Source: RGIG7111 sp036839975 (lineage in GTDB: Bacteria; Bacillota; Clostridia; Peptostreptococcales; Anaerovoracaceae). From it: a DNA stretch of 41,512 nucleotides. The position numbers and the translations under genes were made by a program. Location of the stretch: assembly GCA_036839975.1 (NCBI GenBank), contig DAISVU010000013.1, positions 1-41,512 of the forward strand. The letters are read 5' to 3'. Position 1 is the first letter of the stretch. Every line of letters begins with the position of its first letter. This document shows positions 17,216-24,343 of the stretch, in pieces. The notes under the pieces were generated by a model. That model searched no databases, had not been told where the DNA came from, and saw nothing but the letters and a program-made list of their open reading frames with translations.

Positions 17216-17244
17216 ATTCTAGCATGCAATGCGCTAATTATCAA
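17216..17244 (-). promoter_or_regulatory. Promoter of the capA-udg-azlCD run
   Basis: On the minus strand TTGATA (17239-17244) is followed after 17 bp by TGC-TAGAAT (17216-17221), an extended -10. Start near 17209 gives a leader of about 100 nt. The rest of 17110-17427 between the divergent genes holds an extended -10 for the + strand (TGA-TATAAT, 17371-17376) followed by an alternating (TA)n tract at about 17381-17394, and nothing else recognised. Confidence 0.6.
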
Positions 17245-17427
17245 TGATGGACTCCGCATAATACCATATATGTTTCTCAGTTAATTTTACAGCCGTCGGC
17301 GGCAGCACTGCCTCTATTCATGTTATCGTTAATTAATTAACTTCACATAAACCCTTTCTTATCTCATTGATATAATGTAATATATATATATATATTGTTG
17401 GATATAGGTGATGGAGAGATAAAGTAT

Positions 17428-19278
17428 ATGAGTGTTGCATCAATAATTTCATTGCTCGGCGGGCTGGCTTTTTTCCTGTTTGGAATGTCTCTTATGGTAG
17501 ATTCACTTAAAAAAGTAGCCGGCGGCAAACTGGAGATGAGGCTGGGACAGCTTACATCATCGCCTGCAAGAGGCGTACTGCTCGGTACATTTGTGACAGC
17601 CGTCATCCAATCATCTTCCGCTACCTCGGTCATGGTAGTAGGGTTTGTCAATTCCGGGATGATGACACTTGTACAAGGCATACCTATAATAATGGGAGCA
17701 AACATCGGTACAACAGCAACCGGCTGGATTCTCAGCATATCAAGCATAGGCGGCTCTGCAGCAGATCTTCTCTCAGCATCAACGATATTCTCGATAATTT
17801 CTATCACAGGCGTGTTGTTTTTCATGCTTTCAAACACACTGGCAAAAAAGAATACCGGCATCATACTTCTTGCGCTGGGGGTGCTTCTTAACGGCATGCA
17901 GCTCATGTCATCGGCAATGATACCTCTTAGAATCAACGCATCATTTCTGAATGCCATGTCGGTCGCTTCAAATCCATTCCTCTGCATCACGATAGGGATC
18001 CTTGTTACTGCCGTTGTTCAGAGCTGTTCAGCATCCATAGGTATACTTCAGGCCCTTGCGGTGACCGGCGTTATAGAAAATCGCGCAGCCATATATCTTG
18101 TTGTGGGAATGAGCATAGGCGCATGTGTGCCTGTGCTTTTAAGTTCTATAGGCGCAAACATGAACGGCAGACGAACAGCCTTTTCGTATCTTTATTTCGA
18201 TGCTATAGGCGGCGCAGTATTTATGATACTTTTTACAATTATAACATCTATGATAAATATAGAACCCTATCTTTCGAGCGCAGCATCAAGTACGGGTATA
18301 GCGATTATAAATACAGCTTTTAAAGTCTTTGCTGTGCTCGCATTGTTCCCTGCGAGAAATCTTCTCGCAAAACTCGCGATAAAAACATTTCCGGACAAGA
18401 CCGGTGAAGAAGAAGAGCAGTACGAAACATCTCTTTTGGACGAACGTTTCCTTGCTCATCCCGCCATTGCGATAGAGCAGTGTTTCACCACTGTCCACCA
18501 AATGGCCGATGCATCAAAAAGGAACTTCTATGCGTCTACTGAACTCATTTTCGAATATGACCAGAACAAGTTCGACCGCCTGCAGCGTAGAGAAAAACAA
18601 GTCGACAACTTTGAGGACGCCCTCGGAGATTATCTTGTAAGACTTTCCAAAAATCAGCTGTCTGACATCGAAACCAAACGCTCGGGACTTATTCTTCAAA
18701 GTCTCTCAAACTTTGAACGCATATCTGACCATGCCGTAGACATATCTGAACTTGCACATGAACTTCACGAAAAGAAAGCAAGTTTTTCCGATGATGCAAA
18801 GGCGGGTCTCAAGATCTGCATAGAAGCAGTTGCCGAAATAGTTGAACTTGCAAACGATGCTTTCAAAAATCTCGATGTAAATGTCGCAAAAAAGGTGGAA
18901 CCTCTTGAAGAGACTGTCGACATAATAACAGAAAGAATAAAAGGAAGACATATACAAAGACTTCAGGAAGGTCGCTGCACACTGAGTCTCGGATTCATAT
19001 TAAACGGCTGCGCTGACAACCTCGAGCGCATCGCCGATCACTGCTCCAATATAGCGCTTCTGGTAATCGAAAGCCACATGGATACAGCGCTCATGCCACA
19101 TACATACACGGCTACTATCAAAAGTAAAAACGACACTACCTATGAAGGGTATTTCGCAGGGTATGAGCAACGCTATCTGCAGAGACTGGAACTTGCGGAG
19201 AAACTTGAGGATGAACGACTTCTGAACGGCCGGCAGACCACTATGTTTGACACTGAGGATCTCGGGGTATCTTCATAA
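17428..19278 (+). CDS. Na+/phosphate cotransporter family protein with C-terminal PhoU domain
   Basis: A 616-residue membrane protein. Two NaPi-2b-type repeats each carry the QSSSAT/QSCSAS signature (VIQSSSATSVMVVGF about residue 55 and VVQSCSASIGILQAL about 195). About eight hydrophobic helices end near residue 315. A cytoplasmic PhoU-like helical domain (about 335-560) contains the ERISDHA and NLERIADHCSNIA metal-binding repeats. The protein should import phosphate or another anion with sodium. The start at 17428 (MSVASIISLLGG) is used because it begins the first helix; a TTG-initiated extension of 11 residues is less likely. It is monocistronic. Confidence 0.93.
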   Translation: MSVASIISLLGGLAFFLFGMSLMVDSLKKVAGGKLEMRLGQLTSSPARGVLLGTFVTAVIQSSSATSVMVVGFVNSGMMTLVQGIPIIMGANIGTTATGWILSISSIGGSAADLLSASTIFSIISITGVLFFMLSNTLAKKNTGIILLALGVLLNGMQLMSSAMIPLRINASFLNAMSVASNPFLCITIGILVTAVVQSCSASIGILQALAVTGVIENRAAIYLVVGMSIGACVPVLLSSIGANMNGRRTAFSYLYFDAIGGAVFMILFTIITSMINIEPYLSSAASSTGIAIINTAFKVFAVLALFPARNLLAKLAIKTFPDKTGEEEEQYETSLLDERFLAHPAIAIEQCFTTVHQMADASKRNFYASTELIFEYDQNKFDRLQRREKQVDNFEDALGDYLVRLSKNQLSDIETKRSGLILQSLSNFERISDHAVDISELAHELHEKKASFSDDAKAGLKICIEAVAEIVELANDAFKNLDVNVAKKVEPLEETVDIITERIKGRHIQRLQEGRCTLSLGFILNGCADNLERIADHCSNIALLVIESHMDTALMPHTYTATIKSKNDTTYEGYFAGYEQRYLQRLELAEKLEDERLLNGRQTTMFDTEDLGVSS

Positions 19279-19293
19279 ACATAATATTACAAA

Positions 19294-19336
19294 TGTGATA
19301 TTGTCACAGAAAAAAAGGTTCCTGTAGGTTAATATA
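19294..19336 (+). promoter_or_regulatory. Crp-type operator and promoter upstream of trx-crp
   Basis: TGTGATATTGTCACA (19294-19308) is a palindrome of the form TGTGA-N5-TCACA. Twenty-one bases after its end lies TAATAT (about 19330-19335), a -10-like hexamer, with no good -35. The palindrome centre would thus sit near -41, the class II activator position. The second copy of this operator at 23388-23402 has the same 21-nt distance to its -10, which supports function. Confidence 0.7.
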
Positions 19337-19449
19337 TATGAAACTATAGAAGACCCGTTTCCGGATCATGTGAAAATGCCGGTGCATTCATAGCAATCAG
19401 GCTCTGTGCATAATTAGACGCGGGAACGCAAAGCTGAGGAGGGAATATA

Positions 19450-19755
19450 ATGTCAGTACTCATGATAACAAATGATAATTTTGATGAAGAAGTAATAAAA
19501 AGCGATAAGCCTGTACTTCTTGATTTCTGGGCTTCCTGGTGCGGCCCGTGCAGAATGGTCTCACCTGTTGTGGATCGTATCGCAGAAGACCGGGACGACA
19601 TCAAGGTCGGAAAGATAAATATCGATGAGCAGCCGGAACTTGCGACTCAGTTCGAAATAACAAGCATCCCTACGCTTATGATAATTAAAGACGGTAAAGT
19701 CACAAACAAAGCTGTCGGTGCACTTCCACGAGAGGCAATCGAAGCGCTCATATAG
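19450..19755 (+). CDS. Thioredoxin
   Basis: A 101-residue thioredoxin with the redox-active WCGPC (about residues 30-34) and the cis-proline loop SIPTLMI. It is the usual length and cytosolic. The ribosome-binding site GAGGAGGG is at ideal distance. It lies between a Crp-type operator and the crp-like gene and is probably cotranscribed with it, so it may support reduction of thiol or persulfide stress handled by the neighbouring CoA-disulfide reductase fusion. Confidence 0.96.
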   Translation: MSVLMITNDNFDEEVIKSDKPVLLDFWASWCGPCRMVSPVVDRIAEDRDDIKVGKINIDEQPELATQFEITSIPTLMIIKDGKVTNKAVGALPREAIEALI

Positions 19756-19918
19756 TTTTTATTATGGTGACTCTGTTACGTCAAAGTTGTTTATTGCTGC
19801 TGTTCTGCTGATTTCGGTAGCGCTTATCTACCTGATCATTCACAGAATTCAACAAAAAATCATGAACAACTTGAACACTGTGATGAAGCAACCGTTGAAA
19901 AACAATGGCTGCTTATGA
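19718..19918 (+). CDS. Possible small single-helix membrane protein
   Basis: An open frame of 66 codons starting at GTG 19718, overlapping the end of trx, with one clear transmembrane segment (LFIAAVLLISVALIYLIIH) followed by a basic tail. Its TGA overlaps the ATG of the crp-like gene (ATGA), a typical coupling geometry. The start is uncertain: there is no good ribosome-binding site and no internal ATG before the helix. The hydrophobic helix and the stop/start overlap argue for a real gene, the poor start against it. Confidence 0.3.
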   Translation: MHFHERQSKRSYSFYYGDSVTSKLFIAAVLLISVALIYLIIHRIQQKIMNNLNTVMKQPLKNNGCL

Positions 19919-20658
19919 TTATAAAACAAACTGATATGAAAGCGCCGGTGAGAAGAAGATCCCGGCCACTAATAAAAATGACTGGTAATATTCCTAATAA
20001 ATCAAAATACTTTGAAAAGCTGGACTTCTGGTCCCATCTTAATGATGAAGAAAAGCAGAAGTTTTTCTGCAACACTCGCGCTGTAAATTATAAAAAAGGA
20101 GCGCTGGTGCATTCCGCAAATGATAAGTGCGAAGGAATGATAATGATCAAAAACGGTCATCTGCGCACTTACATGCTTTCGGAAACCGGGAAAGAAGTAA
20201 CGCTTTACAGACTTTTCACAGACGATATTTGTATATTGTCTGCTTCATGCGTTCTAGATTCCATAGCGTTTGACGTATTTATAAACGCTGAAGAAGATAC
20301 CGAAGTTTTGATCACCGACGCGTCGTTTTTTCATAATATGGCTGAAGAAAATATCCGCGTCCAGAATTTCGGCTATCAGCTCGCGGCAGAACGCTTTTCG
20401 GATGTCATGTGGGCAATGCAGCAGATCCTCTTCATGGGGATAGATAAACGACTTGCGATATTTCTTTGGGATGAATCACTTAAAGCCGGAAGCAGCCGCA
20501 TTTATATGACACAGGAGCGCATCGCTTCATACATAGGCTCCGCCCGCGAAGTGGTAACCCGGATATTGAAATATTTTTCAGATGAAGGGATCATAGAGAG
20601 CTTCCGGGGCGGTATTGAAATAAAAGATAAAGAGAAATTAAAAAAGCTGGCATTATGA
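19915..20658 (+). CDS. Crp/Fnr-family transcriptional regulator (CRP-like recognition helix, Cys-rich sensor)
   Basis: A 247-residue protein with a cyclic-nucleotide-binding-like beta barrel (about 35-150), a dimerisation helix (about 155-175) and a C-terminal winged helix. The recognition helix reads GSAREVVTRIL: R-E-x-x-x-R is the arrangement with which E. coli CRP contacts TGTGA, and two TGTGA palindromes flank this locus. There is no N-terminal Fnr-type Cys cluster. Instead Cys52, Cys72, Cys106 and Cys112 lie in the sensor domain (C-x5-C in DICILSASC), suggesting thiol or persulfide sensing rather than cAMP or Fe-S. The N-terminal 20 residues are basic and could be non-native if an internal start (for example 19978) is used. 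It is probably cotranscribed with trx. Confidence 0.9.
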   Translation: MIIKQTDMKAPVRRRSRPLIKMTGNIPNKSKYFEKLDFWSHLNDEEKQKFFCNTRAVNYKKGALVHSANDKCEGMIMIKNGHLRTYMLSETGKEVTLYRLFTDDICILSASCVLDSIAFDVFINAEEDTEVLITDASFFHNMAEENIRVQNFGYQLAAERFSDVMWAMQQILFMGIDKRLAIFLWDESLKAGSSRIYMTQERIASYIGSAREVVTRILKYFSDEGIIESFRGGIEIKDKEKLKKLAL

Positions 20659-20680
20659 GTAGCAAGTGTACCAGCTTTTT
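20641..20680 (+). terminator. Intrinsic terminator of trx-crp
   Basis: AAAAAGCTGG (20641-20650) pairs with CCAGCTTTTT (20671-20680). The upstream arm lies in the last codons of the crp-like gene. The downstream arm ends in a U tract. Confidence 0.85.
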
Positions 20681-20763
20681 AAGTGTAATTATTTTAAGTT
20701 TATTAACGAGTGTCTGTATTTATTGTCCTCAGCCGCACAGGCAGCGGCATTCGATCTGATGCA

Positions 20764-23283
20764 TTATATGAAAAGGTTTACATTTGAGTCTTCAGCATCT
20801 CCCAGGTAGTAGCCGACTCCTCCGAGTTCCACTCCGTCGATTAATTCTTTTTCTCTGATGCCCATTACATCCATGCTCATTGTACATGCAACAATCTTGA
20901 CTCCTGCTTTCATCGCTTTTCTTATGAGATCCTCAAGTGAATCCACATTTTTATCTTTCATTATCTTTTTCATCATCGATGTTCCCATGCCGCCCATGTT
21001 CATCTTTGATATCTTCAGTCTGCCGGCGCCTCGTGGAAGCATTTTACCGAACATAGCTTCCATAAACGGCTTCTTCACCGTTTGTTTACCCGCTTTTCTG
21101 AGAACCGAAAGTCCCCAGAACGTGAAGAACATGGTAACCGGCCTTCCCATGGCGGCCGCTCCGTTTGCGATTATGAAGCTCGCCATCACCTTGTCCATAT
21201 CTCCTGAAAAAACTATGATAGTCTTTCTGTCTTTTGACCTGTTCTCGCATGATGCGTTCTCTGCCGCAGCTCCGGATGTGGCAAGTGATTTGCCGGCGCC
21301 GCCTTTCTTTAGACACGCCACATATCCATGCTTTTCTTTTCCGGTTGATATAAGTGTGTTCCCTGTCCGCCTGCACCATGATCCTATATCTTTTACAAAG
21401 CCCGGGTCTGATGCAAGCACCTGCATAATGTCTCCTTCGTTCATTTTCCGGATAGTCTCATATACCTTCATTATAGGTCCCGGACACTGCATGCCGTTGC
21501 AGTCGAGGTTTATAGTTTTTATATTTTCCGCTTTGTCGTTTGCGCTGAAATTTCTTTCAGCTTTATTCCCTTCAGGCGGAGTATCCTCAGACGGTGTTTC
21601 ATCTGAAGGATCGTTTTCAGGATGTGTGGCCTGATAAAACCTCGTCCCTGCAGGATATACCTTTACATCCTTGAATCCATGCTGCTGGAGTATCCTTGCC
21701 GCATTATATGATCTCACACCAACCGAACACAATGTTATGACAGGCTTGTCTCTGTCAAGTTCATTCATTCGCGCACGAAGCTGTCCAAGAGGTATATTCT
21801 TCGCGCCGGGGATCTCAACTGCCATTGTTTCAGCTTCTTCTCTTACATCAACAAGTTGTATATCATCGCAGTCGTCCGGCTCGTCAAACCTTGAAAACCG
21901 GATAAGACCTTCACTTACGTTTCTTGCTGTAAACCCTGTCATGTTCACGGGATCTTTAGCCGAAGAATATGGCGGCGCATATGCCATCTCAAGATCTGCA
22001 AGCTCCTGTGCAGTTGCACCCAGTCTTGCAGCGACCGAGATCGTATCTATCCTCTTGTCAACGCCGTCCGGTCCGATGATCTGTGCTCCGAGAATTTTCC
22101 CGTTTTTCTTTGCAAAGATCATTTTTATCACCATTGCCATCGCGCCGTGATAGTATCCGGCATGCTGGTTCTGTGTCACATATACAGCCTCATAATCTAC
22201 GCCGTTTTTCAACCCTCGCTGGGTTAACCGCTCCTCACTGTGTCCCGTCATTCCGACTGTAAGGTCAAAAACTTTTGCAATAGACGTCGCCTGCGTTCCT
22301 TTATATGTGTCCTTATCTCCTACGATATTGTTTGCTGCAATACGTCCCTGTTTATTCGCGGGTCCTGCGAGCTGGTACTGCGCTCTGCTCTTAAAAGTAA
22401 AGTCCTCGACTTCTATGACATCGCCCACAGCGTATACATGCGGATCCTCGGTGCGCATGCAGTCATCGACCACAATCATTCCGCGGTCATTCAAAAGAAG
22501 TCCCGCATCTTTTGCTATCCTGCTGTTCGGTGTCACCCCTATAGATAGAACCACAAAATCGACAGTAAGTTCTTTGCCGCTTTTCAGTTTCATTTTTATC
22601 GATTTTCTGCCGCCGTTTTCTAACTCTTCAAAAGCCTCTGTCCTGTCGTTAAAAAAGATCTTCACACCTTTCACTGTCATGTGCTCATGTAGCATCATTG
22701 CCATCTCTTTATCGATAGGCGGCATAACATGATCCGAACCCTGTACAAGCGTCACATCGATCCCGGCCTCTCGCAGATTTTCCACAACCTCCAGACCGAT
22801 AAATCCGCCCCCTACTACAGCCGCGCTCTTCGCACCGCTTTCAAGCGCCAATGATCTTATTTTGTCTGTGTCAGGTATGGTCCAGAGATTTTTAATTAGA
22901 TCCGATGCCATCCCCGGCATATCCGGTCTTACAGGAGCCGAACCGGTGGAAATAACAAGATCATCGTAGCTTTCCTCATAGCTCGTCCCTCTGCTGTGAT
23001 CCTTTACCGTCACTGTTTTTTTATCACGGTCTATCTTCACTGCTTCATTTTCAACACGCACATCTATGTTGAATCTTTGACGCATCATTTCAGGCGTAGA
23101 TACGAGCAATGATTCCCGCGACTTTATAACATCGCCCACATGGTACGGCAGTCCGCAGTTTGCATACGAAATATATTTCCCCCGTTCAAGTATTATTATT
23201 TCCGCATCCTCCTGAAGCCTTCTGAGCCTTGCCGCACAGCTTGCACCGCCTGCGACGCCTCCTATTATGACAGTCTTTTTCAT
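20764..23283 (-). CDS. CoA-disulfide reductase/NADH oxidase-type flavoprotein fused to rhodanese, TusA and DsrE domains
   Basis: An 839-residue four-module protein. A pyridine-nucleotide-disulfide oxidoreductase (about 1-445) has IIGGVAGGASCAARLR for FAD and the single active-site Cys43 in SYANCGLPYH, as in CoA-disulfide/persulfide reductases. A rhodanese domain (about 465-555) has Cys519 in CSVGVRS. After an acidic linker comes a TusA domain (about 592-665) with Cys600 in CPGPIMK. A DsrE-like domain (about 665-839) ends the protein. The combination suggests reduction of CoA-persulfide or polysulfide and relay of sulfane sulfur between Cys sites. The start at 23283 is chosen (AGGAGA upstream; family start MKKTVIIGG) over one 11 codons upstream. 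It is divergent from csoR, with a Crp-type operator between. Confidence 0.92.
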   Translation of the reverse strand: MKKTVIIGGVAGGASCAARLRRLQEDAEIIILERGKYISYANCGLPYHVGDVIKSRESLLVSTPEMMRQRFNIDVRVENEAVKIDRDKKTVTVKDHSRGTSYEESYDDLVISTGSAPVRPDMPGMASDLIKNLWTIPDTDKIRSLALESGAKSAAVVGGGFIGLEVVENLREAGIDVTLVQGSDHVMPPIDKEMAMMLHEHMTVKGVKIFFNDRTEAFEELENGGRKSIKMKLKSGKELTVDFVVLSIGVTPNSRIAKDAGLLLNDRGMIVVDDCMRTEDPHVYAVGDVIEVEDFTFKSRAQYQLAGPANKQGRIAANNIVGDKDTYKGTQATSIAKVFDLTVGMTGHSEERLTQRGLKNGVDYEAVYVTQNQHAGYYHGAMAMVIKMIFAKKNGKILGAQIIGPDGVDKRIDTISVAARLGATAQELADLEMAYAPPYSSAKDPVNMTGFTARNVSEGLIRFSRFDEPDDCDDIQLVDVREEAETMAVEIPGAKNIPLGQLRARMNELDRDKPVITLCSVGVRSYNAARILQQHGFKDVKVYPAGTRFYQATHPENDPSDETPSEDTPPEGNKAERNFSANDKAENIKTINLDCNGMQCPGPIMKVYETIRKMNEGDIMQVLASDPGFVKDIGSWCRRTGNTLISTGKEKHGYVACLKKGGAGKSLATSGAAAENASCENRSKDRKTIIVFSGDMDKVMASFIIANGAAAMGRPVTMFFTFWGLSVLRKAGKQTVKKPFMEAMFGKMLPRGAGRLKISKMNMGGMGTSMMKKIMKDKNVDSLEDLIRKAMKAGVKIVACTMSMDVMGIREKELIDGVELGGVGYYLGDAEDSNVNLFI

Positions 23284-23358
23284 TTTCTTTTCTCCTGTAT
23301 CTGCTGCCCTTTTCAATTTCGCAATGACAGCCTTTTGTTACGTTCTCACTGTTTGAAT

Positions 23359-23418
23359 TTATTATATACTTCTATAGAAATCTTTTCTGTGACATTGTCA
23401 CACAGTGTGTGTTATAAT
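23359..23418. promoter_or_regulatory. Crp-type operator between two divergent promoters (CoA-disulfide reductase fusion / csoR)
   Basis: TGTGACATTGTCACA (23388-23402) nearly repeats the operator at 19294. On the minus strand a TATAAT lies 21 nt past its end (about 23361-23366) with no good -35, so the operator sits near -41, as expected for class II activation of the fusion gene. On the plus strand TATAAT (23413-23418) has GTGACA/TGACAT inside the palindrome as its -35, so a bound regulator would block the csoR promoter. One site could thus activate one gene and repress the other. Confidence 0.68.
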
Positions 23419-23590
23419 AAGCAATTGGAACGTCGGGCTCGGAAATGCCGCCTCATATTAACGCTACTTGCAATCGGGGCTGCGCACCCCTATTTTAACA
23501 CATGTCCCCGATTCACAGTAACACTATAGCCAATATGCTGCGGATGTCTGCGCTTAAATATAAAACTTATGTCATAGAGAGGTTATAAAT

Positions 23591-23983
23591 ATGGCTGATA
23601 ATAAAAATGCATCTGCGCGCAGGAACGCAAAAGTAAATACGCATCAGGGCGTAAAGGCACATTCCAATGAAAGCAATCACGCCCATTTGCATTTACATGG
23701 CGGTGCACACACACATGTGCATCCACATGAACAGACCAAGACAGTACTCAATAGACTGGCGAGAGCGACCGGACATCTGCAGTCCGTCAGCAAGATGGTT
23801 GAAAACGGACGCGACTGTTCAGAGGTCCTGATACAGCTTTCTGCAGTTATAGCCGCGTTAAACAGTACCGGACGCATAATACTCGAAGACCACATAGATA
23901 ATTGTATTGTAGATGCTGTACACAACGGCGATCATAAAGCAATCAATGATCTCAAGGTTGCTATAGCGCGTTTCATGAAATAG
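23591..23983 (+). CDS. CsoR/RcnR-family metal-responsive repressor with His-rich N-terminal tail
   Basis: A 130-residue protein. From about residue 48 it is a CsoR-type helical repressor (NRLARATGHLQSVSKMVENG). Cys76, His101 and Cys105 reproduce the C-H-C Cu(I) site of CsoR, with His and the second Cys four residues apart. Persulfide sensor CstR lacks that His, so a copper sensor is more likely on this evidence. The first 47 residues are an extra tail with ten His (positions 18, 24, 30, 32, 34, 36, 40, 42, 44, 46) in HxH repeats, which may bind Ni, Zn, Co or Cu. It is divergent from the sulfur-transfer fusion, a common CsoR/CstR context. Confidence 0.88.
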   Translation: MADNKNASARRNAKVNTHQGVKAHSNESNHAHLHLHGGAHTHVHPHEQTKTVLNRLARATGHLQSVSKMVENGRDCSEVLIQLSAVIAALNSTGRIILEDHIDNCIVDAVHNGDHKAINDLKVAIARFMK

Positions 23984-23986
23984 CTG

Positions 23987-24014
23987 TTGACATTTATTTC
24001 TCGCGCAGTATAAT
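23987..24014 (+). promoter_or_regulatory. Consensus promoter for the trpB2 T-box transcript
   Basis: TTGACA (23987-23992) and TATAAT (24009-24014), separated by 16 bp, lie directly after the csoR stop. Start near 24021 gives the T-box leader. Both hexamers are perfect, so control must come mainly from the leader RNA. Confidence 0.9.
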
Positions 24015-24020
24015 AGATTT

Positions 24021-24303
24021 ATATTTTAAAAATTAAACTGCAAACCGATGATTGAGACTAGTAAGCCCGGATACCGAATTCACAGAGAACCGCAAATGCT
24101 GAGAAGGCGGCAAAGAGGCCCGGACTGAATGGACTTATGAGGGCAGGACGAAAGGTCACGGCCGAGTAGCACCTGACGGGATCTCCGCCCGTTAAAAGGG
24201 AGCGGGTATCAAGCGTACCTGATATTCAAAACACGCACTATGTGTTGGGTGGCACAGCAAAAACACGGGTTTTTGTCCCAGCTTGGGATAAACCCGTTTT
24301 TTA
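24021..24303 (+). promoter_or_regulatory. T-box riboswitch (tryptophan, UGG specifier) with terminator
   Basis: Stem I starts with GAGACTAGTAA and has the AGAGAACCGC...TGCTGAGAAGGCGG apical region. The specifier loop reads TGAA-TGG-A, so the codon is UGG (24130-24132) for tRNA-Trp. The T-box core GGGTGGCACAGC is at 24247-24258. Its bulge UGGC (24250-24253) complements GCCA, fitting the G73 discriminator of bacterial tRNA-Trp. The alternative terminator ACGGGTTT...AAACCCGT with a T6 run spans 24265-24303. Uncharged tRNA-Trp should allow readthrough into trpB2. Confidence 0.95.
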
Positions 24304-24343
24304 TTTCTTGCCTATCATCGAATGCAAAGAAAGGAGCTTTAAA

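Noticed and set aside
17381..17394. Alternating (TA)n tract upstream of the Na/Pi cotransporter
   Set aside because: Short simple repeat in a leader; no evidence of phase variation.
19915..20658. Fnr-type oxygen sensor
   Set aside because: No N-terminal four-Cys cluster, and the recognition helix is CRP-like rather than the Fnr E-x-x-S-R type.
23591..23983. CstR persulfide sensor
   Set aside because: His101 of the copper site is present, which CstR lacks. The sulfur context keeps the option open but is not primary evidence.
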